Shown: piece after piece, positions 8,272 through 16,437 of the stretch
Layout of the letters: each line of letters begins with the position of its first letter
Position numbering within the stretch: the stretch's first letter is position 1
Assembly: GCF_001613505.1 (NCBI RefSeq)
Contig: NZ_BDCM01000025.1
Span: forward strand, 1 to 64,000
Reading direction: 5' to 3'
Origin: Nocardia mikamii NBRC 108933
Lineage (GTDB): Bacteria; Actinomycetota; Actinomycetes; Mycobacteriales; Mycobacteriaceae
Length of the DNA: 64,000 nucleotides
Notes under the pieces: generated by a model
The model's input: only the letters and a program-made list of their open reading frames with translations
Told to the model about the DNA's origin: nothing
Database searches by the model: none
Position numbers and translations under genes: made by a program

Positions 8272-9659
8272 ATCAATCAGCAGTTCGGTGGCCCGTATCA
8301 GCCACAGCCCCAGTGGAGACCACCGGTTCAGTCGCCGTATCCGCCGCAGTGGCAACCACAGCCGACGAAACCGCCGAAGTCCCACGCCGGGCGGATCGTC
8401 GCGATCGTCGGTTGCGTGGTCGTGGTGCTCGGTGTCGTTGTCGCGTTCACGCTGCTGCGCCCCATGCTCGGTTCCTCCGCGAGCAGTACCCGGGCGAGTG
8501 CCGACGGGAAAACGGTCACCCGCCCCGGCTATCCGAGCAGCACCTCGGGCGTGGCAGATCCCGCACCGCTGAGCGAAATTCCGAATCCCACCCCGGCCGC
8601 CTACCAAGGAACGCCGGTGGTGCAGGCGTGCAATCTGCTGACCCTTGCCGACCTGCACACTTTGGGCATCCGCACCGACCCCAATCCCTTACCGAATTCG
8701 GTCACTTTCGAGCGCACCTACCTGGCAGCCGACGGGGCCGGACCACTGCACGCCGGGCAGAGCACCGCACCGTCCGCGCTGACATTCGCGCTCAACAAGT
8801 GCACCTACCGCCTCGCCGCCCCCAACGGCGCCTCCGATGAACATCTGTCGATCGCCGTGGCACAGGATTCCTACTACCCGGGCACCAGCGGCATCGAAAA
8901 ATACCCGGGCGCACAGAAATTCGGCGAAGTGAACGTGTCCTCGCACCTGCGGGACACGCAGAATCCGGACGATCGTCAAGGCGAGGTCGCGATGTGGATC
9001 CACGGCGCGCACGTCAACCTCGATGTCAGCCTGTCGCCGGGCGGTTACGGCCCGAAGATGCACGACATCGTCACCGTCATCGCGGCCAATATGCAAACCC
9101 AGGTCACCGCCCCGACCGGACCCGCCGCGATCTCCTACGACCGGGCCGCATTTCCCGACACCGTCGCGCAACCATGCCCGCTGCTGACCAGGATGTCTTC
9201 GCCGCCGCCTACCACGGCACGCTGTCGCCTCTGGTGGTGGAGCAGCCCGCCACCGCGGTCGGGCAGACGACTTTCGACGCCGAAGCCCGCGACAAGAACT
9301 ACGTCGCCATGACCTGCTATCGCGGTACCGGAGAGATCGACCCGGGCGACCGTCAGGCGGTCGAGCTGGAGATCAAGAGCTACCTGTCCGACGGATCGGC
9401 CAAGAAGGACATCGCCTACGTCCGTAGACAGCACAACGGTGGGCCCACCGACATCCCACTCGGCGACGAATCGGCGGTCCTCGACGATCCGAACATGCTG
9501 GGCGCCGCCGGCGCTGTGACCGTACGACAAGGACGATTCATCCTGGACCTGCGAGCACACGACCCCCAGCATCGCAACGGCCTGACGGCAGCCGAAGCCC
9601 GAGCCGTTCTCGTGCCCGCGATGCAGCAGATCGTCCATAACCTGGGCGACGCGCACTAG
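8272..9659 (+). pseudogene. Decayed membrane-anchored protein (ATC at start position plus frameshift)
   Basis: The reading begins NQQFGGPYQPQPQWRPP, a proline/glutamine-rich cytoplasmic head common on actinobacterial membrane-anchored proteins, then a single membrane helix (VAIVGCVVVVLGVVVAFTLL). Two similar extracellular halves follow, each opening with a CxLLT motif (QACNLLTLADLH and AQPCPLLT). GGGAGG sits seven bases upstream of where the ATG should be, but that codon is ATC, and no in-frame ATG/GTG/TTG occurs before the helix. Near 9185-9190 the frame shifts: the first part runs into nonsense, while the continuation DQDVFAAAYHGTL to LGDAH resumes in the next frame. The family resembles DUF3558-like lipoproteins. 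Two independent lesions argue for a pseudogene, though sequencing error is possible. Confidence 0.65.
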
Positions 9660-10242
9660 GTCGTGTCTCCCACTTTGAGCCCAAGATCATTTTCGAAAAC
9701 CATCTGCGAATGTCGGGGATCCGAGACAGCACCTGTTCGGTTGCGGACCGCGTCATCGCCCAGGATGACTGCGACGGCGATGGCTTCGCTCGGGCTGCAG
9801 CGGCACGCAGGGCGTCACACTTTGGGCCCGGGGCACGCTCGTCGGCATTCACGAGCGCTGGAAGGCGTTGTCGGCGAACGGCTTTGGATGATAGATCAAT
9901 GCTCACTCGGCGGCATGAGCGTGCGTCAAGGAGCGCCCGGGCGAAGAACTCCCTCGCAGTCGAGGGAAACCGGAGCGGGGCTACGGTGATTAACATCAGC
10001 ACGGGCACGACCACATGGCCGATCGCTACGGCTGCCAACAGTATTCGCGCGCTACGACAAGCCCGCGATCACCTACCGTGCCCTGGCCCCTGGTCGTCGA
10101 ATGGCTCAGTTCATTGGGAGAAAGAACCTCGTGGCAGGCCGGCACTGCCCAGCCCAGGCAACGATCCGGTCCGCACGAGCCCTGGGCGGGAGGATACTCT
10201 CCCAGTGCACAGCAGATTTGATGCGCGTTCCGGGGGGTACAG
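9660..10242. other. About 580 bases without a supported gene
   Basis: Open frames exist on both strands but none has recognisable family sequence or a good ribosome site. On the minus strand, 9660-9800 reads AVILGDDAVRNRTGAV and continues to a stop at the left end. That is coding-like and may be a worn gene tail, but I cannot identify it. No repeats or RNA genes seen. Confidence 0.35.
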
Positions 10243-10797
10243 GTGAAGGCGTTCGTCAAGCTGTGGTCTTTCGTGACAGCGGCGTTGCTGCTTATCGCCG
10301 CGGGCCTGGTGTGGATGCTCTGGGCGTTGGGGGATCTCGTACCTCCCTCATGGGCGTGGGTGCGATGGCTTGCCCCGGCGGGGCTTATCCCTCTGCTGTT
10401 CGTCGCGAGTACGGGCTGGGCATGGCGATCGGCGCGGGACAGCGCCGCGATCCGGCCCGACGGCAACGTATACGGAGAACTCATCGTCGGTGGTGTCGCG
10501 ACGGGAGCTTTCGGAGTGCTGGCATCGGGCGTGGCGGCACTGTTCAGTGGCCTCGAGTATCTGTCGAAACGGCGCCTGAGCAACGCTGGAGGTCCGTTGT
10601 GCGGCTCGGACACGATGATCGCCGGCGACCGGTGTGTAGATATTCCAGGAGGCCGGGTTCACCAGTACGGAGAGTTGGCCGGCCAGTACTGGTCAGCGTC
10701 TGGGCAGGCGCACCTGGCCGGAAACTACTTCTGGGTGAGCGTGGCGGTTGCCGTTGTGAGCCTCGCGTTACTGGTGGTCACTTTCTTCAAACTGTGA
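10243..10797 (+). CDS. Unknown membrane protein with a PGDxC-like motif
   Basis: A 184-residue protein with an N-terminal membrane hairpin (SFVTAALLLIAAGLVWMLWALGDLVPP and WLAPAGLIPLLFVASTGWAW), a hydrophobic stretch LIVGGVATGAFGVLASGVAALF, and a C-terminal helix (FWVSVAVAVVSLALLVVTFF). Between them lies a soluble loop with GGPLCGSDTMIAGDRCVDIPGG, resembling the short CG-x-M-xPGDxC motif in many uncharacterised actinobacterial membrane proteins. The two cysteines would face outward and could form a disulfide. GGGGGG lies just before the GTG start. It has no clear operon partner. I do not know its function. Confidence 0.6.
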   Translation: MKAFVKLWSFVTAALLLIAAGLVWMLWALGDLVPPSWAWVRWLAPAGLIPLLFVASTGWAWRSARDSAAIRPDGNVYGELIVGGVATGAFGVLASGVAALFSGLEYLSKRRLSNAGGPLCGSDTMIAGDRCVDIPGGRVHQYGELAGQYWSASGQAHLAGNYFWVSVAVAVVSLALLVVTFFKL

Positions 10798-10849
10798 ACG
10801 CAATGGCGAGGCGAACGCCGAAGACTCCGCGATGCCGCGTGCGAGCGTG

Positions 10850-11107
10850 TCAAGCCGCACCCGCCGCGGGTTTGCCCAATCGTTCGCGGCATTGCTCGCG
10901 CAGTGCGCTCATCGTCGCTCCGCTCAGTGCTCGGCCGGCCGGAGATCGGAGCAACCGTAGAAGCCGTGCGTGGAATTCTCTGGGGCGCAGGCCGAATCGC
11001 ACAAACGCTTCGTCGTCGTTCCCGCCGTAGGGTGCCCACTCGGTGGCGAATTCCAGCATGTCGTTGTCGAATGGATTCATCGGTTCAGATCTTCGGTCCG
11101 GGGGCAT
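10850..11107 (-). CDS. Small DUF3263-like hypothetical protein
   Basis: An 85-residue polar protein, or 76 if translation starts at the internal ATG ten codons in (MNPFDNDMLEFATEWAPYGG). The core DNDMLEFATEWAPYGGNDDEAFVRFGLRPREFHARLLRLL resembles the short actinobacterial DUF3263 family, which has a helix-turn-helix-like shape, though no DNA binding is established here. It directly precedes the phosphotransferase gene on the same strand but is transcribed after it, with a gap of essentially zero, so it may be the last gene of that unit. Confidence 0.55.
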   Translation of the reverse strand: MPPDRRSEPMNPFDNDMLEFATEWAPYGGNDDEAFVRFGLRPREFHARLLRLLRSPAGRALSGATMSALREQCRERLGKPAAGAA

Positions 11108-12217
11108 TCAAGTGCCGGTATGAGAATAAATTTTGACGGAATCGGCGATATCCCAAGCCTTTTCGACGAGTGCGTCGATCAGCTCCGCGGCGGGAGTGCC
11201 CGCCGATGCCTTGTTCTGCGGCTCGTCCATGGCCCGGCGGCGCACGCCCTCGCCGATGATCGCCAGCTTCCACAGCCCGAAGGCATGCCAATACTGCAGC
11301 GTTGCGGGGTCACGGCCGGTTTCGTCCAGATATATCCTGGCCATCTCGCCACGATCGGGAAACCCCTCCAGCGTCGACGCCGCGAAGTCACCGCCGGTCG
11401 CCTCTCCCGGCTCCGGCCAATACGTGAGCAGGCTTCCCATATCGGCGAGCGGATCACCGAGGGTCGACAGCTCCCAGTCCAGCGTGGCCACGATCTCGTC
11501 GGTGTCGCGGGCGAAGATCAGATTACGCAGATGGAAATCCCCGTGCACCAAACTGACCTCGTGCTGCTCGGGCGCGGCAGCGGTGAGTCGGCGGGTGAGA
11601 TCGTCCAGGGCGGGCAGCTCCCGGGTCTTGCATTGTTCCCATTGGCCCGCCCACCGTTTCAGCTGGCGCTGAGCGTAAGGCTTGCGGCTCGCCAAATCCG
11701 CCAGGCCCACATCCGCGAGATCGACGGCGTGGATCGCCGCCAGAGCACGCGGCAGCGACGAGGCGATCCGCCGACGCCGCTGCGGCGTCAGGGCCTGCGC
11801 CGCCTCCATCGTGTCGACGACGAGACCGTCGACGAATTCCATCAGTACCAGCGGGACGTCGCAGATTTCCGGATCCGTCGAGACAGCCAGAATCCGAGGA
11901 ACGGCCACCTCGGTATCGGCCAGCGCGCGCATGATCCGTGCCTCACGAACCACGTCGTGTGCCGATGCCAGCAGGTGACCGATGGGTGGGCGCCGCAGTA
12001 TCCAGGACGAATCCGCGGCGTCGGTGACGCGATAGGTGAGATTCGACTGCCCGAGGCCGATCCGCTGCAGGCGCAGCGGCGGGGCGTATTCGATGCCGAG
12101 GTCGGTGAACCATCGCGCTATCGCATGCGCGTTCACCGGGGCACCGGCGGACGAATGCGCGTGCGCGTCGACGGAGTGTGGTGCGCCGGGTCGGGGTTCG
12201 GCCATGTGGATCTCCAT
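11108..12217 (-). CDS. Phosphotransferase family protein (APH/ACAD10-like kinase fold)
   Basis: A 369-residue member of the aminoglycoside phosphotransferase-like superfamily. The ATP-binding half has RIGLGQSNLTYRVTD and SSWILRRPP. The catalytic loop is VSLVHGDFHLRNLIF (HGDxHxxN), and the metal-binding segment is ATLDWELSTLGDPLADMG. The subgroup with GQSNLTY and the WELSTLGDPLADMG wording is the one fused to acyl-CoA dehydrogenases in ACAD10/11, which phosphorylates hydroxyacyl substrates. Drug resistance is therefore less likely than a role in lipid or hydroxyacid catabolism. It lies 12 bases downstream of the acyl-CoA synthetase gene, so the two are probably one operon acting on the same acyl substrate. 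Confidence 0.8.
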   Translation of the reverse strand: MEIHMAEPRPGAPHSVDAHAHSSAGAPVNAHAIARWFTDLGIEYAPPLRLQRIGLGQSNLTYRVTDAADSSWILRRPPIGHLLASAHDVVREARIMRALADTEVAVPRILAVSTDPEICDVPLVLMEFVDGLVVDTMEAAQALTPQRRRRIASSLPRALAAIHAVDLADVGLADLASRKPYAQRQLKRWAGQWEQCKTRELPALDDLTRRLTAAAPEQHEVSLVHGDFHLRNLIFARDTDEIVATLDWELSTLGDPLADMGSLLTYWPEPGEATGGDFAASTLEGFPDRGEMARIYLDETGRDPATLQYWHAFGLWKLAIIGEGVRRRAMDEPQNKASAGTPAAELIDALVEKAWDIADSVKIYSHTGT

Positions 12218-12229
12218 GATGTCGGTCGG

Positions 12230-13762
12230 CTACCGCAGCGGGGCACCCCAGCGCACCTGCCGGCGTAGCTGGTTCTTCAGGATTTTGCCGCCGGCGTTGC
12301 GCGGCAGGACTTCGGTAACGACGGTCGCGTACTGGGGAATCTTGAAGTCCGCGAGATGGTTTCGGCAGTGGGCGAGCACGGCCTCGATGTCGATCGGCCG
12401 ATCGTCGGCGTACAGGACCGCGCCGACCTTCTCACCCATCACATCGTCGGGGACGCCGAGCACGGCCGCGTCGGCCACGCCGGGTGCCGACAGCAGTACC
12501 CCTTCGACCTCGGCACTGGACACGTTCTCGCCGCCACGGTTGATGATGTCCTTGATCCGGTCGACGATGAACACGCGTCCGGCGTCGTCGACACGCACCA
12601 CGTCACCGGTGTGCAGCCAACCGTCCACGAACGCGTCCGCGGTGGCGTCCGGCCGTCGCCAGTATCCGGTGGTCACATTCGCACCCCGGACGACCAGTTC
12701 GCCGATCCCCGGGTCGTCGGTCAGCGGCACGATGCCCAGCCGCACCGAGGGCACCGCGAAACCCACCGAATCGGCGAAGTCGACTGCGTCGTCGTGCGGT
12801 AACACGGTGATCAGCGACGCGGTCTCGGTCATTCCGTACCCGTTCATCAACGTCGCCCGCGGGAACGCGCTCCTCAGCGATCGCACCAGCTGCGGGGCGA
12901 TCGGGGCGCCGCCGTATCCGACCGTGCGGATCCGGGATATGTCGGCAGCGGCGAATTTCGGGTGGCGAAGCAGCAGGGAATACACGGCGGGCACCGTGAC
13001 CAGGAACGAAATACGTTCCGCCGCAAGCGAGTCGATGAAAGTCGGCAGGTCGAGTGCGGGCATGATCACCGATGCGCCACCAACATAGGTGGCCACCAGC
13101 AGTTGCGAGTTGCATGCCGTCACATGGAACAGCGGCACCGAAATCAGCGTGCGGAACTCGGGTCCGACATCATGGGGCATGCCGAGGCAGCGAACCATGT
13201 TCTCGGCGTTGGCAAGAAACGCCTCGTGCGTGGTCGGCACACCCTTGGGGCGCCCGGTGGTACCCGAGGTATAGAACAGCACGGCCACGTCGCCGGCCTC
13301 GAGGTCGCGCACCACATAGGGTTCGCCGTCGGGCACCGGCCGTCCGGGCGCCAGATCGACGGTTATCTCGGCGTCGGCGAGGACGAGTTCGAGCTCCGGT
13401 TGCGCCGACCTGGTATTCACCGGCACCACCACCCCACCGGCCAGTACCGTCCCCCAGAAGCCGAGCACCCAGTTCACTCCGGCCGGATATCGCAGGGCTA
13501 CCCGGTCCCCACGGCCCACGCCGGCACTCCGTAGCCCGCCGGCGACTCGTGTTGCCCGCTCCCACAACTGCGCGTACGTCAGCCGCTGCCCACCGATCTC
13601 GACAACCGCCTCGGCGTCGGGCCGGGTCTCGACGTGCCTGCGCACCATGTCGATCAAAGTGACGGGAAGATCCGTGTAGCGAGGCACGCCTCGGGCGTCC
13701 AGGCTCACTCCGGATTGCCCGAACGGGTTCCGCGAACGGCGGATTTCCACCACCGCGCTCAT
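12230..13762 (-). CDS. Class I adenylate-forming acyl-CoA synthetase (FadD-like)
   Basis: A 510-residue AMP-forming ligase that activates a carboxylic acid to its CoA thioester. The order of motifs is complete: P-loop-like AVLFYTSGTTGRPKGVPTTHEA near residue 170, VGYGGAPIAPQ, MNGYGMTETASL, the hinge region DGWLHTGDVVRVDDAGRVFIVDRIKDIINRGGENVSSAEVE, and the catalytic lysine in PRNAGGKILKNQLR near the C-terminus. Substrate cannot be read from sequence; medium or long chain acids or a bile/aryl acid are all possible. It is the first gene of a reverse-strand unit with the phosphotransferase, and a TetR-type operator lies about 210 bases upstream of its start. Confidence 0.88.
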   Translation of the reverse strand: MSAVVEIRRSRNPFGQSGVSLDARGVPRYTDLPVTLIDMVRRHVETRPDAEAVVEIGGQRLTYAQLWERATRVAGGLRSAGVGRGDRVALRYPAGVNWVLGFWGTVLAGGVVVPVNTRSAQPELELVLADAEITVDLAPGRPVPDGEPYVVRDLEAGDVAVLFYTSGTTGRPKGVPTTHEAFLANAENMVRCLGMPHDVGPEFRTLISVPLFHVTACNSQLLVATYVGGASVIMPALDLPTFIDSLAAERISFLVTVPAVYSLLLRHPKFAAADISRIRTVGYGGAPIAPQLVRSLRSAFPRATLMNGYGMTETASLITVLPHDDAVDFADSVGFAVPSVRLGIVPLTDDPGIGELVVRGANVTTGYWRRPDATADAFVDGWLHTGDVVRVDDAGRVFIVDRIKDIINRGGENVSSAEVEGVLLSAPGVADAAVLGVPDDVMGEKVGAVLYADDRPIDIEAVLAHCRNHLADFKIPQYATVVTEVLPRNAGGKILKNQLRRQVRWGAPLR

Positions 13763-14106
13763 CCGGCGGCCGCCGTTCGGCGACTCGACACAGTTGCAAA
13801 CATCGGGGATCTTTCTCGCTTCGGCGGCTGCCTACGCATCGGCACGATAGTGACGCAGCGGATGCCGTTGTGACACAACGGTTTACTGCTACCGCGAGGC
13901 AGACTTCGCGGGACATCCGTCTCGATACACCGTTGGATCGAGACGGGGAGCCCGCCTCACAGACAATTCAAACTCGAATCGTGTTCGACTTTATGACGAC
14001 GGCGCGCCCCTGTCAACAGCGGACGCGAGGAACTGCGGCACGGCGAGACTCGACTACTCATCCGCCACATCGGCGGATGACGAGCGCAGCACCGGCTGGG
14101 CCGATG
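13763..14106. other. Upstream region of the acyl-CoA synthetase gene
   Basis: This gap separates the acyl-CoA synthetase start from the TetR stop. It contains the operator at 13974-13988 and is otherwise free of recognisable coding sequence. The promoter for the synthetase/phosphotransferase unit must lie here. Confidence 0.5.
13974..13988. promoter_or_regulatory. TetR-type operator upstream of the acyl-CoA synthetase
   Basis: TCGAATCGTGTTCGA is an inverted repeat (TCGAA, five bases, TTCGA), preceded by AAC so that AACTCGAATC is also present. The identical 15-mer recurs on the opposite strand at 14729-14743 in front of the TetR gene. Related sites lie upstream of the amine-oxidase-like and saccharopine-dehydrogenase-like genes. 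Binding by the local TetR protein is inferred. Confidence 0.6.
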
Positions 14107-14736
14107 TCACTCCTGCGGCGCGTAAGTCGCCAGATAGGCGGTCACGAGCCGCCGCGCCTCTTCGATGATGACGTCGTCGCCGGCCCGCGTGACATGGAAA
14201 GCGACATCGAGGAGGCGGTTGCCCGCTTCGAAGGCAAGTTCGAGGACCAGCGGCGGCGCATCGGCACGCAAGAAGCCACGGTCGACGAGATAGGACCGCA
14301 ACCGGCCCGCCTGTGTCGTATCGAAGACCTGCGCCACCTCGGCCACGGTCGGGCTGCGGCTGACGTACCAGAGCTCGATGAAGTCGGGATACTCCCGGTA
14401 ATAGGTGAGGAACAGATCGAAGATGACGTCGACCGCCTCGCGAAGGTCTCGTGAGATCGGGTTGTCCAGCGCAGCGGTGATGCGATCTTCCAGCCGGTCG
14501 GCATGACGGCGCGCCAGTTCCGCGTCGACCTGATGCCGGTCGCGGAAGTAGTGGTAGATGGACGCGAGCGGGATCCCGGTCCGTGCGCTGATCGCTTTCA
14601 GGGTGGCCGCCTCGTAACCATGCTCGACGAGCAGCCCCTCGGCCGCCTCGAGCACTGCCTGCACACGTTCGACACCGCGGCGCTGCACCGGCGTCGGGCG
14701 ACCGGAATTCAGGGACGTCACCTCATTCTCGAACAC
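14107..14736 (-). CDS. TetR-family transcriptional regulator
   Basis: A 209-residue repressor. The DNA-binding domain at about 20-70 is typical: VQAVLEAAEGLLVEHGYEAATLKAISARTGIPLASIYHYFRDRHQV. The remainder is a helical ligand-binding domain (VDVIFDLFLTYYREYPDFIELWYVSRSP and so on). Two GTG starts are possible; the upstream one overlaps an operator identical to that before the acyl-CoA synthetase, so either the transcript is leaderless or the GTG five codons later (14721) is used. It sits between the synthetase/phosphotransferase unit and the divergent amine-oxidase unit and probably represses both along with itself. Ligand unknown, perhaps the acyl-CoA made by the pathway. Confidence 0.85.
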   Translation of the reverse strand: MFENEVTSLNSGRPTPVQRRGVERVQAVLEAAEGLLVEHGYEAATLKAISARTGIPLASIYHYFRDRHQVDAELARRHADRLEDRITAALDNPISRDLREAVDVIFDLFLTYYREYPDFIELWYVSRSPTVAEVAQVFDTTQAGRLRSYLVDRGFLRADAPPLVLELAFEAGNRLLDVAFHVTRAGDDVIIEEARRLVTAYLATYAPQE

Positions 14737-14743
14737 GATTCGA
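14729..14743. promoter_or_regulatory. TetR-type operator at the start of the TetR gene
   Basis: On the minus strand this reads TCGAATCGTGTTCGA, identical over 15 bases to the site at 13974-13988. It covers the upstream GTG of the TetR gene, consistent with autoregulation. Confidence 0.6.
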
Positions 14744-14832
14744 TATCGTAACAGCCGATAACCGCCAGGTGACAGCGGCGAAATTGCTATCCGTCGACGT
14801 CTTGACGGGTGGACGACCTCGCCTTATCGTGA

Positions 14833-14855
14833 AACTCGAATCCGATTCGTGTTCG
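14833..14855. promoter_or_regulatory. TetR-type operator upstream of the amine-oxidase-like gene
   Basis: This region starts with AACTCGAATC (14833-14842) and contains the perfect inverted repeat CGAATCCGATTCG (14837-14849). CGATTCGTGTTCG (14843-14855) matches the 13974 operator at 12 of 13 positions. It appears to be two overlapping half-shifted sites, about 90 bases before the coding start. Confidence 0.55.
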
Positions 14856-14946
14856 TGTTTTGCATCATCCTTCGACACCGCAAAGCCGATCGGCCACCGA
14901 TGCGCTCGACACGTCCCACCGAGTTCTCACCCAGGAGCTGATCGAT

Positions 14947-16302
14947 ATGGCCACACAACAGCGTGTTCGTGAGCAAACCTGCGAGGTTGCCGTCATCGGC
15001 GCCGGAATATCGGGATTGATGGCCGCCACCACCCTCTCCCCCACCGCCGAGGTGCTCGTACTCGAAGCCGCGGACCGCGCGGGCGGACGCGTGGAGACGG
15101 TCCGGCAGGGCGACTACTGGATCAACGTCGGCACCCAATTCACCGAGGGCACCGGCGCATTGATCGACGCCCTCGAACACCACAAGGTGCACTGCGGAAC
15201 CCTCGCCGGCAAAAAGGTCGCCCTCGCCCTCGACGGCAAGCTCGTCGACACCGCCAACCCGATCTCACTCATGCTCCGCTCGCGGATGTCGTTGCGCGAC
15301 CGTATCGACATGGCGGTGATCGGTGCTCGCATCATCTCCGGAGCCGTGCTCCTCGAACTCGGCACGGGCAGGGCAGCCGGTAATCGGGTTCGTGCGGCGC
15401 TCGACGCCAAGTCCGCGGCGTCGGTACTGCGCGGCGTTCGCTCCGAGATCGCACGATCGATGGTCCGAGCATGGTCCGGACAGTGGATGGGTTGTGAACC
15501 GGAGGAGACCGCGGCCACCCAATTCGTCATCTCGATGGGTGTCGCTCTCGCCGACCCCGCGAAGGTGCCCAACTTCTCACTTCCGGTGGGCGGCAATCAA
15601 ACACTGACCGACATCCTCGCCGAAGACCTCGGCGAACGCCTGCGGCTTCGCTCGCGGGTCCGCTCCGTGCGATGGACCGACGACGCCGTCGTCATCGACT
15701 ACACCGACGACACCGGACCTGTTCGCCTGCGGGCGAAACGCGCGGTCGTCACCGTCCCCGCGGACGTCGCCCTCGACATTCTCCCGGACCTGCCATCGGA
15801 ATATCGAAAGTCCTTCGGCGACATCGGGTACGGCCGATACGTCGTCGTCGGATACTTCACCGAGGAACAAGGCCCGCAACGATGGGACGACTACTATGCC
15901 GTCTCCACACCCGAGCTGTCGTTCCAAGCCATGTTCAACCACGCCGCCGCTCTCCGCGACGGCGCCGCCCGCAAACCCGGGGGCGCACTGGCGTGCTTCG
16001 CCGGCGGCGCTCGGGCCGACGAACTGTTCGGCCACACCGACGACGAGATCATCGAGCGGTTCAGCCGGGACCTGATCTCGCTCTACCCCGAACTCGACGG
16101 GCGGCTGGGGAAACCGGTCGTGCGGCGTCACCACCGCGTCGTGCCGTTCTGGGCACCCGGCAAACGCGCCTCCCTTCCGACGCTGCGCAACGCCGCGGGT
16201 CCGGTTCATTTCGCCGGCGACTACCAACTCGACATGCCATCGCTGGCCGATGCCGCCGCTTCCGGGGAAGCCGCAGCCAGAGCGGTACTGACGAGCCTCT
16301 AG
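14947..16302 (+). CDS. FAD-dependent amine-oxidase-family oxidoreductase
   Basis: A 451-residue flavoprotein of the monoamine oxidase/protoporphyrinogen oxidase superfamily. The N-terminal dinucleotide fold is EVAVIGAGISGLMAATTLSPTAEVLVLEAADRAGGRVETV, with the GG motif DRAGGRVET. The C-terminal FAD segment is VHFAGDYQLDMPSLADAAASGEAAARAVL. It oxidises a C-N or C-C bond and passes electrons to oxygen or another acceptor; the substrate is not evident. The frame is open for 29 codons upstream, but AGGAG lies ten bases before the ATG at 14947 and the FAD motif follows normally. It heads a forward unit with the saccharopine-dehydrogenase-like and seven-helix proteins. Confidence 0.82.
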   Translation: MATQQRVREQTCEVAVIGAGISGLMAATTLSPTAEVLVLEAADRAGGRVETVRQGDYWINVGTQFTEGTGALIDALEHHKVHCGTLAGKKVALALDGKLVDTANPISLMLRSRMSLRDRIDMAVIGARIISGAVLLELGTGRAAGNRVRAALDAKSAASVLRGVRSEIARSMVRAWSGQWMGCEPEETAATQFVISMGVALADPAKVPNFSLPVGGNQTLTDILAEDLGERLRLRSRVRSVRWTDDAVVIDYTDDTGPVRLRAKRAVVTVPADVALDILPDLPSEYRKSFGDIGYGRYVVVGYFTEEQGPQRWDDYYAVSTPELSFQAMFNHAAALRDGAARKPGGALACFAGGARADELFGHTDDEIIERFSRDLISLYPELDGRLGKPVVRRHHRVVPFWAPGKRASLPTLRNAAGPVHFAGDYQLDMPSLADAAASGEAAARAVLTSL

Positions 16303-16370
16303 CGCTGCCTCGGCGTTCTGCGCGGACTGGCAACGCAAGCCCACACGACACCGCCGGCTCGCAAAACTCG

Positions 16371-16380
16371 AACTCGAATC
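16371..16380. promoter_or_regulatory. Half-conserved TetR-type site before the saccharopine-dehydrogenase-like gene
   Basis: AACTCGAATC recurs here exactly as at 13971-13980 and 14833-14842. The second half is degenerate (ATTC seven bases on). It is the third copy of the ten-base word in the locus and lies 58 bases before a start codon, suggesting a separate promoter for the downstream pair. Confidence 0.4.
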
Positions 16381-16437
16381 CAGTCTCATTCTGTAAACAC
16401 CTGGTCGTACGCGGCCGCGATCCACAGGAGTACCACC

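Noticed and set aside
11108-12217. Antibiotic resistance by aminoglycoside phosphotransferase
   Set aside because: The GQSNLTY and WELSTLGDPLADMG wording belongs to the acyl-CoA dehydrogenase-associated branch, and the context is an acyl-CoA synthetase operon.
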